64,000 nucleotides of DNA from Brassica napus. Lineage: Eukaryota; Streptophyta; Magnoliopsida; Brassicales; Brassicaceae. The stretch's first letter is position 1. Each line of letters opens with the position of its first letter. A program made the position numbers and the translations under genes. Positions 26,035-36,315 of this stretch are shown in pieces. Below the pieces are notes generated by a model. That model made no database searches. It was not told where the DNA came from and worked only from the letters and a program-made list of their open reading frames with translations. The stretch is from positions 30,699,401 to 30,763,400 of the forward strand of contig NC_063434.1 of the NCBI RefSeq assembly GCF_020379485.1. The letters are read 5' to 3'.

Positions 26035-26160
26035 AGCTCAGAGTCGTGGGCTACGTCCATCGTTTTGGTTGATCTGCATAGAGGAGAAGAGATATAGACA
26101 AAATCTGCAAGGACATGGCAAGAAGCTTAGATCTGCTGCATCCATCTCTTGAGGGCATAT
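26035..26160 (-). pseudogene. Captured fragment of a CNOT4-like RING protein
   Basis: Minus-strand translation gives EMDAADLSFLPCPCRF, a hydrophobic stretch, then a QNDGRSP motif. This resembles the plant CNOT4-type RING (EEMDLTDTNFLPCPCGF...DGRCPGC) with several zinc ligands lost. It has no start codon and sits inside the Helitron, so it is a dead captured exon. Assignment is by motif memory only. Confidence 0.45.
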
Positions 26161-26785
26161 AAGACATGCATTCATCACATCATCACCTTATTTCTTCTGA
26201 TCATACTTCATATTTTTTCTACTTAAATTGTGATGAATTGCCTTTTCTGGTGAAGCTTCTTGGTGGCACTTGCACTCTCCTGCTCTTCTTCATATTGCTG
26301 CAGAGAAGCAATGAATATTGTGATATTTTGACATTAGCACAAGAGAAAAGACATAGCAATAAACAACCATTATCATTGCACAAAATCAGACATATATTAT
26401 CTGGTGGGATCCACTTACTCGGCAAATAATAATACCGAAGACGACATCCCCTAATAAGGAACTTATATTATTGATATTAAGAACAAACATACATAAATTA
26501 ACAGATTTATATAGACATGTTGAGTAGGCTAGATTACAGAGAACGATGGTTATCAATTTGAGGGGTTTTAAATTATGAGAAAATTTGGCTGTGCAAATAG
26601 CCAGAGAAAAAGTGTCAGAAATAAAATTGTAGCATATACTAAGACCTCTTGGAACAGAGAATTACCATGTCTCCCTCACTGCGTATAGCACAGTTTAAGA
26701 TTTGTTTCACACCTTAGCTAGCTCCATCAGTGGAGAATATGAGTTTTGGATCACTGAGATATGAAAATAACAAACAAAAGGCTTG

Positions 26786-26886
26786 AGCTGGCTTTCCTTT
26801 TACAACAAATACATTCCATGAAAACAAAACTGAAAGCTGGTTTTCCTTTTACAACAAATACATTCCATGAAAACAAAACTGAAAGC
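26786..26886. repeat. ~51-bp tandem duplication
   Basis: A unit running from GCTGG(C/T)TTTCCTTTTAC to AAAACTGAAAGC is repeated back to back, with one mismatch seen. It lies next to the captured aminotransferase exon. Confidence 0.85.
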
Positions 26887-26892
26887 AATCAC

Positions 26893-26974
26893 CTGGGATA
26901 CCCATCAAGTCATTCAATGAACTCAGCAACCTCTTTCCTAGCTTCCAGAAGGCCTCTTGAGTCACTGTAAGCAC
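26893..26974 (-). pseudogene. Captured exon of glutamate:glyoxylate aminotransferase
   Basis: An 82-nt segment bounded by a minus-strand CAG acceptor and a GTGATT donor encodes GAYSDSRGLLEARKEVAEFI, then E, stop, LDGYP. This matches the GAYSDSRGLPGVRKEVAEFI...RRDGYP stretch of peroxisomal glutamate:glyoxylate/alanine aminotransferases. It has an in-frame TGA. Intact splice borders show it was taken from genomic DNA, not mRNA. Confidence 0.7.
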
Positions 26975-27079
26975 CTGATGACACACATAGAAAGGAAATA
27001 AAATTTTGATATTTCCTCACGAAACCTTTGCAAAGAAAAGATAATGCTCAGCTCTTGGAAATATCATTCATACCTTCAG

Positions 27080-27301
27080 GTTTATGGAGTACCTGGGGCA
27101 GTTAACTCACCAGGCTACCAATACGGGCAACTGAATCAAAACATCCCTGTTGGTCACAGTTATACAACGGTACAGGGCTATTCAGTTCCAGGAAGTCATA
27201 TTCAATCTCCCTACCCTTCAGCTAGAGCAGGTCCTACGCCAAAGCAGTCCCATATAATTGTCCAGACTCCTCAGTATATGCAGAGTAGTGATTCATCCTG
27301 A
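27080..27301 (+). pseudogene. Captured exon of an RRM RNA-binding protein
   Basis: After a TTCAG acceptor the frame reads YGVPGAVNSPGYQYGQLNQ, a GHSYTTVQGYSVPGSHI block and ends QTPQYMQSSDSS stop. This Tyr/Gly/Pro/Gln-rich stretch matches the C-terminal half of plant RRM proteins of the At1g78260/At1g22330 type as I remember them. The RRM itself is missing. It runs opposite to the Helitron's own orientation. Confidence 0.6.
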
Positions 27302-27322
27302 TGGCTAAAATTATATATAATT

Positions 27323-27324
<2 letters not shown>

Positions 27325-27354
<30 letters not shown>
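27325..27354. repeat. (AT)n microsatellite
   Basis: About 15 AT repeats just after the captured RRM exon. Confidence 0.9.
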
Positions 27355-27356
<2 letters not shown>

Positions 27357-27932
27357 GTGGTGAAGAAATGTCAGCAGCTTATGTAATATTCAACCCAAAT
27401 TAGTCCTAAACGAACTGAAGATCACATGCTTCATTGTAAGTCTCTTTTTCTAGATTAAAGCCAATATGTAAAAGCACAAGATGATCCAAAAGTGTATACC
27501 TTTTTAGAGATGCGAGGGTAGGGAAGATAATGTTCCTTCTAGGGAAAACTCACCACTTACGGCATACTGACACTTCTTCATGTTTTCATTCAGAGATCAT
27601 ATTCGACAGACATTTATCTTCACACCTTACAGCAATCGCTACGGCACTTTAACCTTATCGAGAAAAACTAAAAAATTGTGAGAAGACTGGATCAAGCGAA
27701 TCGACATGAAAACTACAAAGCGACGGCTTTTCAAATAGGTTATCAACACCATTGAAGGAAAAAAGAAATTGATCATCGCCATAACTTTAGATTCGAAATA
27801 CTAATTCAGATTCGGGTGGACCTGGTGAGATGTCCTTGAAATACAAACTACAGAGACTTACCGTGGAGACATGGGACTTTCAGTTGGATTTTGTTGCCAA
27901 AGCTTCCGGAAAGAAACTCTGATGACATCAAA

Positions 27933-27936
<4 letters not shown>

Positions 27937-27971
<35 letters not shown>
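27937..27971. repeat. (GA)n microsatellite
   Basis: AGAGAGAG run inside the 5' third of the large Helitron. Confidence 0.9.
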
Positions 27972-27975
<4 letters not shown>

Positions 27976-28519
27976 GAGATAACTCTTACGAATATGGATC
28001 AAAGGATCGCTTACGGATTTGGATGGCTTGAGGATTGAAGCCATCCTGATTGGCTCCTCGAGAAGGAGATGGCTCGAATGCATCTTTGGTGAGTAAAGAG
28101 AGAGATCTCAGATGAGCGACGACGGCGAACGGAGAGAAAGATGTGTGACGGCGAACGGAGAGAAAGATGTGTGAAGTTTGGTTTGATTTACTTTCTGCGA
28201 TTGAGATTAGACTGTCAAATCTTTTCTTTTAAATCCAAATGTTTTCAATTCTTCAGGTTTCATATCGGAGAAAACAAAGAGGTGGAGAGGAAGATGATGA
28301 GTTCATGTGGCGTCAACTTCAGTTTTCATTTGTCGATTTGGGCAAAAAAAGCAAGCCCAAACGTGATGGGTAAGTCCAAATTTAATTACATATAAATTAC
28401 CTTGCCCAAATTTACGCCCAGCTGACGTGTTTAAAAAAAAAAAACATGATTGGTTGAATTTATTTGAGGACGTGGACACCTTAAGAGAGCTTTATTAGTC
28501 CCTTTTAGTATAGGATAGA

Positions 28520-29064
28520 TGTTTTTGATCAGGAAAAAAAAAAGACTATTAGTTATATGTTGAGTCTGATGAAGGTTTAGTGAACTTTATTCCTCTTTTT
28601 GTTTCGTAAATAATATTATTTTGACACTTTTCACAAAAATTTTTAAAAAAATTATTAAAATACATTTATGTTTTTAATCAACCAATAGTGTTTGAAATAA
28701 AAAGAATCTATAAAATTACTACATTTTGTAACTAATGCCAAATTTAAAATATATATAGAAATTGCATTAGAAATGTAAAATTGCATTTTTGTAATACGAA
28801 TGTTTTTGTCAAAATGATACTTTTGTTAAAGTGACATTTTGATTTGTTTTTATTCAACACGGTGCTTAATTGTAGACTTTTGGATATAAAACGTGTAGAT
28901 AAAACGTAAGCAAGTATATAACTAATATAATTTGGTTTATTCTACTAATATGTTAAGATAGCTGATAAATATTTGCCAGTTGATTTTGATATTGTCGAAT
29001 ACCATAGGCTGGTACCCATGATTGGACCGATATATATTATTAATATACATACAACTCTTTGAAT
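28520..29064. other. Intergenic, no gene seen
   Basis: AT-rich sequence to the right of the Helitron 5' end; no exon or terminal repeats recognised. Confidence 0.5.
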
Positions 29065-29502
29065 ATATAAAACCAGTATTATATCTTTTCTACGTGCTGA
29101 ATGCAAAGGAATACAAAGAAGAGACTATATTCAAAATGGAGAACTTTTCTACGTACTGAATGCAAAGGAATAAAGAAGAGACCATATTCAAAATGGTTTC
29201 TCTGGTAGTAAAGAAATAACATAAAATAAAAACTTTCTCTATGTATAGTTTCTTCTCCTCGATCGACATACGTGCTGAAATATAAAACATAAAATAAAAA
29301 CTCTCTCTATATAAAACCAGTATTATATCTTTCGACGTGCTGAATGCAAAGGAATACAAAGAAGAGATTATATTCAAAATGGAGAACTTTTCTACGTACT
29401 GAATGCAAAGGAATACAAAGAAGAGACCATATTCATAATGGTTTCTCCGGTACTAAACAAATAACATAAAATAAAAACTTTCTCTATATATAGTTTCTTC
29501 TC
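29065..29502. repeat. ~244-bp tandem duplication
   Basis: AACCAGTATTATATCTTT recurs at 29071 and 29315, each followed by (C)GTGCTGAATGCAAAGGAAT, an AAGAAGAGA...TATTCAAAATGGAGAAC block and ACATAAAATAAAAACTTTCT. Within each copy the CTGAATGCAAAGGAAT motif itself occurs twice, so the unit is internally repeated. It looks like diverged satellite-like sequence; the ORF across it has no known domain. Confidence 0.8.
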
Positions 29503-30029
29503 CAAGAAATGACATGTTGTTTGACATGTAATGTATATATAACTTTATCGTTTATCAATGTCTGCAAGAGATGAAAGAAGAAAAATCGATAAACAAGATT
29601 AGACATTAAGAAAATAATTAGACTTGGGATGATGAACATTATATATACGTAGCGAGTCTTTTAAGGAAAGAGTGTGTCGTATAGTAAATTTTCATTTTAG
29701 ATTGGAAACAAGAGCTTTGGACACTAGCTAATGTCTCAAGAAATCTGGGCTTTGTACCTAAAATAGTCTCATCAAAAACACTTTGGAAAACCTGCACTTC
29801 CATTTTGGAATCACGATTCTATTTTAAAAATCAATATCATAAATAAGTAAAAACATTTGACCAAAAAATAATAATAAGTAAAAATATAAAATTATGCTTT
29901 TCTATTTTATATAAAATGTAAAAATTAATATTATTAAAATAGAAAGAATAAAAATATATAAATATTAAAACGAAAACTATAAATTATTTTTGTGTATAGT
30001 AGTTTAAAGAGATCTGGCGTATATATTCA

Positions 30030-30127
30030 TATATATTGCATTAATCATTTGTGAGATATTAAAAATATTTTATTTGGTTATTTGGCTTATAAATTCAGTT
30101 TGTTAGTATTTTCAAAATTATAATATG
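30030..30127. repeat. Dispersed repeat, copy 1 (copy 2 at 50314-50411)
   Basis: About 98 bp (TTAATCATTTGTGAGATATT ... AATTATAATATGAAGT) is nearly identical to 50314-50411, 20 kb away in the same orientation. A 45-bp part of it also recurs at 30819-30860. It belongs to an unidentified interspersed family. Confidence 0.75.
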
Positions 30128-30156
30128 AAGTTAAGAAAAAGAAGAAGAAGAAGAAG

Positions 30157-30825
30157 GCAGAGGAGAGAAGAGGAAGTAAGTTTCAAACGCAGCGGTTGCG
30201 GTTGCGGCTGCGGGCGTTTGCGGATGCGGGTGGTTGCGGTTTCTAGCGGTTTTAAGAGATTTGTACGACTGGTTCTGCGGTTAGAAATTGGTGCGTTTGC
30301 GGGATACTTATGACTGGTTAACTATCAAATACAGCAGCGGTTAAATAATAAATTAATAATATTTACATTTTATATAATTATAAAAATATCAAAAATCATA
30401 ATATTATAATAAATATGTAAATTATATTTTCAAAGTTATAGTTTTAAATTTTTAAAATTATAGAAAATATTTTTATTTTAAAATTTTATAATATTAATTA
30501 AAATATAATAGATATATTTTAGTATTTTTATAATTCCATTTTAAAAAAATTATTGAATATTTTTATTTTTGTATTTATATGGTTTTTAAAGAAAAAGAAA
30601 AAAAAATTATCTTCCCGCAACCGCCCGCAACCGCAAACGCTAGCTGGAACCAGCTTTTGATTTTAAGAGGTTCGGAGCGGTTTGAAGCGATTTGTAGCGG
30701 TTTGTATGATTGTTTCGAAACGCTGTCAACCGCTACCAACCGCAAAAGCTGCGTTTGCGTGTGGTAGCGGGGAAACCAATCAACCTCTTAATGAAGTGGT
30801 GGAAGAGGAAGTAAGTTTATTTGGT
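30157..30825. mobile_element. GCGGTT-rich inverted-repeat element, hAT-like
   Basis: The left arm (30185-30305) is rich in GCGGTTGCGG and the right arm (30615-30780) in CCGCAACCGC, with CAAACGCAGC near one edge and its complement GCTGCGTTTG near the other, around an AT-rich core. GAAGAGGAAGTAAGTTT flanks both sides (ends ~30183 and ~30819). This composition is familiar from Brassicaceae hAT-type non-autonomous elements; precise ends and TSD are not settled. The ORFs in the arms are composition artefacts. Confidence 0.5.
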
Positions 30826-31107
30826 TATTTGGATTATAAATTCAGTTTGTTAGTATTTTATTTGGTCATATCACTGTAACTACTATTTTACATTTTTTTT
30901 GTAATAAACTCTAACGATAAATTAATTGACTGGACGATATATTTGATTAGTTTTTACACTATGCAATTAACGTTTTTAATCAATCATAGAATACCAAATA
31001 TCTACCAAAGTAAATTTAAAATAAACATTAAAAAAACTTAAGAAAAATTTAGTATTACCAAATTAATTAGAAAGCTCAAATAAGTGTATAAACAAAACAA
31101 ACATATT

Positions 31108-32426
31108 AAGGGTTTAGGGTTGAACCCTAGGGTTTAGGGTTAGATGGGATTTAGGGTTAGATGGGGTTAGATGGGGTTTAGGGTTAGGTAGGGTTTAGGG
31201 TTAGATGGGGTTTAGGGTTAGATAGGGTTAGATGGGGTTTAGGGTTAGATAGGGTTTAGGGTTAGATGGGGGTTTAGGGTTATATAGGGTTTAGGGTTAG
31301 ATGGGGTTTAGGGTTAGGTAGGGTTTAGGGTTAGATGGGGGTTTAGGGTTAGATAGGGTTTAGGATTAGGTAGGGTTTAGGGTTAGATGGGGGTTTAGAG
31401 TTAGATGGGGTTTAGGGTTAGGTAGGGTTTAGGGTTAGATGGGGTTAAGGGTTAGATGGGGTTTAGGGTTAGGTAGGGTTTAGGGTTAGATGGAGTTAAG
31501 GGTTAGATGGGGTTAAGGGTTAAGTAGGGTTTAGGGTTAGAAAGCTCAAATAAGTGTATAAACAAAACAAACATATTAAGGGTTTAGGGTTGAACCCTAG
31601 GGTTTAGGGTTTGATGGGGTTTAGGGTTAGGTAGGGTTTAGGGTTAGATGGGGTTTAGGGTTAGATAGGGTTAGATGGGATTTAGGGTTAGGTAGGGTTT
31701 AGGGTTAGATAGGGTTTAGGGTTAGGTAGGGTTTAGGGTTAGATGGGGTTTAGGGTTAGATAGGGTTAGGTAGGGTTAAGGGTTAGATAGGGTTTAGGGT
31801 TAGGTAGGGTTTAGGGTTAGATGGGGTTTAGGGTTAGATGGGATTCAGGGTTAGGTAGGGTTTAGGGTTAGAAAGCTCAAATAAGTGTATAAACAAAACA
31901 AACATATTAAGGGTTTAGGGTTGAACCCTAGGGTTTAGGGTTAGATGGGGTTTAGGGTTAGGTAGGGTTTAGGGTTAGATAGGGTTAGATGGGATTTAGG
32001 GTTAGGTAGGGTTTAGGGTTAGATGGGGGTTTAGGGTTAGATAGGGTTTAGGGTTAGGTAGGGTTTAGGGTTAGATGGGGGTTTAGGGTTAGATAGGGTT
32101 AGGTAGGGTTAAGGGTTAGATAGGGTTTAGGGTTAGGTAGGGTTTAGGGTTAGGTAGGGTTAAGGGTTAGATGGGGTTTAGGGTTAGGTAGGGTTTAGGG
32201 TTAGATGGGGTTTAGGGTTAGATGGGGTTCAGGGTTAGGTAGGGTTCAGGGTTAGATGGGGTTTAGGGTTAGATGGGGTTTAGGGTTAGATGGGGGTTAA
32301 GGTTTAGGGAGATGGGGTTTAGGGTTAAATAGGGTTTAGGGTTTGATGGAGTTTAGGGTTAAGATAGAGTTTAGGGTTGAACCCTACGGTTTAGGGTTGA
32401 ATTATAGGGTTTAGGGTTGATTCTTA
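31108..32426. repeat. Interstitial degenerate telomere-like array
   Basis: About 1.3 kb built from variants of the plant telomere repeat TTTAGGG, mostly as a 17-bp unit GGGTTTAGGGTTAGRTR. It is organised in three blocks. A 42-bp non-telomeric spacer (AGAAAGCTCAAATAAGTG...AAACATATTA) followed by AGGGTTTAGGGTTGAACCC starts at 31069, 31539 and 31870. Diverged relatives of the spacer recur outside the array near 32605 and 32797. Unique sequence on both sides excludes a chromosome end. Confidence 0.92.
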
Positions 32427-32926
32427 TGATTTACTTGTGATTTTTTTTGTTACAAAACACTAATTTGAACTTTATAATTTACGGTTTTGGATTTAGAATT
32501 TAAAAGGTAATATTAATAATGATATTTTTTTCTTCTTTGTTTATTAATCAAAATATTATTTTAAAAAATTTAGGAAAAAATCAGTATTGCCAAATTAATT
32601 TCTTGCTGAACATAAGTGTATAAATAAAACAAATATATTATTTCTAACAATCAATTAATTGACAATATGTTGATTAAATTTTACTCAAACAATATTAAAT
32701 TTCTATTAAATTAAATTTAAAATAAATATTTTTTAAAAAATACTACAAAGTCTTCCACCTGCATGCAGATGATGCAAACATCAGTAATTAGAAAGCTGAA
32801 CATAAGTGTATAAACAAGACAAACATATTATTCCTAAATATCAATTAATTGACAATATGTTTTATTAGGTTTTACACTAAACAATATTAAACTTCTACTA
32901 CCTGTTTTACATAAGGGCAAGTCTTC
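32427..32926. repeat. Diverged copies of the array spacer family
   Basis: Two AT-rich segments (about 32560-32720 and 32785-32900) share CATAAGTGTATAAA, ATCAATTAATTGACAATATG and CAATATTAAA with each other and with 30900-31100. TCTTCCACCTGCATGCAGAT at 32752 resembles a VIH1 intron-exon border near 17838. No gene. Confidence 0.55.
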
Positions 32927-33495
32927 CTCATGACAACATCATCAACAACAGGCAACTTTCTTGCTTCAGCATGTGCGTATTCAGGACCCACTGTGTACAC
33001 CTGTATTTAGGCAGCATGCAGATTTTCAGTTGAGAATCCATGAAAACCAAGACTTAACGAAAAATGTTCGCCAAAAAAAAAAAAAACCAGCAAATATATA
33101 GGAGATAAGTCATGCATTTAGGACACTTGATACTAGACAATAACAAACAGACACTGTAATATTCTCAGTAAGATTAGTTAAGTGGTCCAAAAGATGGGAA
33201 TGAACTAATCAAGAAACATGCATGCATATGGCAAACAATCACACAAACCTTGACATCAGTTCCTACGGTGGGCATTAACTCCTCATATATAAAGGAACAC
33301 TCTCTCCTTACTCTTCTGACTTCAGGATGAAACTCACTTGATCGGTTCCCAATCTACAAATGTAAAATGAAGAAAAACTAAATACATTATCTGAAAATTT
33401 AGAGTCCCCTAGAAACATACCACAAATTGTTATGAAAATATATTAGACTATAAAGAATTCAATATATAGGCAGAGCTCACTACAAGAAAACATAT

Positions 33496-33846
33496 TTTTT
33501 ACGAGGGCGGTATTCCTTGTTAATTCGTCGTAATAGAGGCTTTACGACGAATTAACGTGGAAACGCGTTTCGTTGTTAAACGCTCGTCGTAACGGAGGAT
33601 TCGTCGTAAAGTCCACGTAACGTTTACGAGGAAAGAATTTCCTCGTAAAGCGGAAGGAAAGTTTTCGTCGTAATGCACTCGTAAATCTCGACGTAAATAC
33701 CTCGTAGTATTTCGTTGTAAAAGACATGTAATACTTCCACGTAAAGTCGATGTAAAGTTTACGAGGAGTTTACATCGACGCCATGTAAATTCCTCGTAAA
33801 GTTTACATCGACTTTACGTGGAAGCTTACAACGAATTTACAATTCG
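33496..33846. repeat. Left subterminal repeat zone of the CACTA element
   Basis: Over a dozen copies of ACGAGG/ACGACGAA/CGTCGTAA-type decamers on both strands (TTCGTCGTAA, TTTACGAGGA, CCTCGTAAAG), able to fold on themselves. Family knowledge: such motifs bind the TNPA-type protein. Confidence 0.85.
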
Positions 33847-33998
33847 AAAGATATAATATTAATTAATTATAATTATATTAATTTATAATATTTGAAATAA
33901 AATTAAATATAAAACAAAAATCAAATTTTTTAAAAATTATAAATTCATAAAATAATATTTAAATTTATAATACAAAACAATGTCTAAAAAAAAAAGTA

Positions 33999-35630
33999 CT
34001 AAAGGCCAACATCGTCGAAGTAGTTGGCCGAGGCGTTCGGGTCTGAAGAAGTTCCTGCTTCGGGATCCGGCTGTTGCATCCTCAGAGCTGCTCGTCTGTC
34101 CGCCAAAGCGGCCTGCATGGTCGGGTTTCCCACCGCCATAATATCCAGCAAACTCTCGAGAGAGTCCAAACGCTCCTGCTGGGTATCCAAGCGAGCCTGC
34201 ATCCGCTCGTTGTCCTGGTCCCGTCTCGAATGGTATGACAAAGTCGCCCTTGCAACTTCATTAACGGAACCTATTCCGACCGTCCGTCCCTTCTTTCTAG
34301 GAGCCACCTATATATAAAGAACGTATTTAGAGTTAATAATATATATACTCAAACAATAAAAATTAAATTTTTAAAAATTATAAAATTTTACCTCCTCGAA
34401 GATCCGGTCGATCTCTTCGGTTGACAACTTGACGGGTAACCCATCTGCAGACTGTTGGGTAAGTTGCGTCTCTCGCTCTACAATCCGAGTAGCCACCGCG
34501 TTGAAGAGTTTCTCGGATGCAGGATCAACAAAAACCCCCTCTGGTGAGGCGTGAGTCATCTTGAATAGGTCGGAGAGAGATGGCAGAACTCCTGTCTTCT
34601 CCAGCTAATAAACAAAAATAATAAATAAATTTAATTAATAAATATAAATTTAAAAGAATTTAAATTTAAATTTTAATTAAAACTTACAACTTCAAGACGA
34701 ATCCCGGCATGTGGTTTTTGGCCGGTTCTATGAACCATGGGCAAATTGCCATCCTTATCCTTCGTTCTTCGGGAAGCGGAGCAGGAGTTGGCTTTACGGA
34801 TGGAGCTGGGTAGTTGCCAAAAGGCAATGAGACCATCCCATGCTTCCTTTGTGACCCCGTTCGGCTTCCCCTCATAGCCGTAAATCTCCCACTTGTCCTT
34901 CCAGTCCGATACGGTGTTGCAAAGACGAGGCTTTGCCTTTGCAATGAACTCCCTCTTCACCCTCTCGGTGATTCCTACGGACCAGTTCCACTTTTGCTGA
35001 AAAAAACAAATTTTAAAAAGATTAGAAAAATAATTAATTATTTAAAAAATATAAATATAAATAATTATATGTAAATATTACCGCAAATTGCTTAAACCAC
35101 GTCGTCTTGACGTGTTCGGGAGTCGAGCTCCAGTTGGGATAAGGGCCGTCGTAATATCCCTTCATCGTCTCCGAAACGCTCCGGCCAACACGGTTGTTAG
35201 CCCCAAACCTGCAAATATAACAAATTTGTTAAAAAATTGAAAAATTTAAAATTTAAAATTTAATAATTTAATGTACTTACCAATAAGTACCCGGGGGTCT
35301 ATCGGGGTCCAGAACGTCTAAACCCTCTCGTCCAGGCTGGGCAAGCAAATCCTCGACGGTGTATCTCGCGAATGGTGCATAAGCAGGCACCCGCAAATCG
35401 GGATGAACTGCGGCCGGTGGAGCAGGCTGATCCGGGGCGACAGGTGGAGCTGGTGGGGGAGGCATCTGAGGTGGAATAGGAGGAGGGGTCGAAGAAACTC
35501 CCCGAGATGCCTGAGAGTCCGGAACAGTCCCCGAAGAAGACGACGGACCGGTAGATGAAGATGTGCCATCGCCAAACAAGTCGGCATACGTCGGTGCATC
35601 AGAAACTGGTTTCCTCTTCCTAGGAGCCAT
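33999..35630 (-). CDS. CACTA accessory protein, plant transposase Ptta/En/Spm (TNPA-like) type
   Basis: About five exons can be joined: 35630-~35278 (MAPRKRKPVSDAPTYADLFG, then a Ser/Pro-rich stretch ending PPGTYW), ~35208-35082 (GANNRVGRSVSETMKGYY, YPNWSSTPEHVKTTWF), ~34997-34687 (WNWSVGITERVKREFIAKAK, LCNTVSDWKDKW, GVTKEAWDGLIAFW), ~34604-34392 (TGVLPSLSDLFKMTHASPEG) and 34308-33999 (coiled-coil RMQARLDTQQERLDSLESLL, end YFDDVGL). The central region has the W/F-rich look of the Transposase_24 family. All exons appear open with plausible borders, so the gene may be expressible. It would bind the subterminal motifs. Confidence 0.7.
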
Positions 35631-35867
35631 CTATAAAAATTAAAAAAAAATTAATATCTTTAAAGAATTATTTAATCAAATTTCCTAAACTAAACACCTA
35701 AACTAATCCCTAAACTAATAACCTAAACTAATTCTCTAAACTAACCACCTAAACTTAAAAAAAAAAAAAAAGTAAGAGAGAGGAACTTACCTTTGTACAA
35801 GTGGGGGGGAGGATTTTGAGAGGAAGTTACGAGCAAAGCTCGTAACAAATGAGCTCTGCTATATATA

Positions 35868-36058
35868 TAGAAACGTTGTCCTCGTAATTTCGTCGTAACG
35901 TTACGACGAAATTACCAGGCCCGCGTTTTTAAAGTTTACGACGAATTTACCAGGCCCGCTTTTCTGTATTACGACGAATTTACCAGGCCCGTCTATTTTA
36001 TTTTACGACGAATTTACCAGGCCCGCTTTTTTGTATTACGACGAATTTACGAGGAAAA
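35868..36058. repeat. Internal cluster of CACTA subterminal-type motifs
   Basis: TTACGACGAAATTACCAGGCCCG-like units (TTTACGACGAATTTACCAGG core) repeat about five times between the two element genes, directly upstream of the accessory gene's ATG (35630). Position suggests a promoter-autoregulatory zone or an old internal end. Confidence 0.7.
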
Positions 36059-36315
36059 GTATGAAACCCCAAAAATCAAATCCCTAAACCCCAAACTTAC
36101 TCATCCTTACCATTATCACTCTTTCTATCTTTTATCCTCTTTATCCAACTAAAACCCTTAACTTCAACAAATTAAAATTTTAACCCCAAATAAATATATA
36201 TTATACAAGACAATATATAGTACACATACATTAAGTATCTCATTTAAGTAATAAAAAACAACATTTGGTACAACAAATTTTTAAGATAAATACAACATTT
36301 GTTACATATATTACA

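Larger units (their letters stand above)
22727..28519 (-). mobile_element. 5.8-kb non-autonomous Helitron carrying gene fragments
   Basis: On the minus strand the 5' terminus is TCTATCCTATACTAAAAGGG (28519 leftwards), preceded by host A. The 3' terminus is the hairpin CCCGGGCGTAGCCCGGG followed by AAAAGGCTCTAG (ends 22727), then host T. This is the canonical A|TC...CTAG|T structure without target duplication. No Rep/helicase ORF is present, so it depended on another element. The interior is AT-rich with three recognisable host exon fragments at 26.0-27.3 kb. Confidence 0.88.

Noticed and set aside
29090..29377. 95-codon ORF in the 244-bp tandem repeat
   Set aside because: Low-complexity translation of repeated AT-rich DNA.
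30125..30880. Cys/Gly and Arg-rich ORFs
   Set aside because: Frames of GCGGTT repeats in a transposon, no domain.
31108..32426. A true chromosome end
   Set aside because: The repeat is degenerate, has non-telomeric spacers and is flanked by ordinary sequence on both sides.
31108..32426. CRISPR-like array
   Set aside because: Short tandem units with no unique spacers; plant nuclear context.
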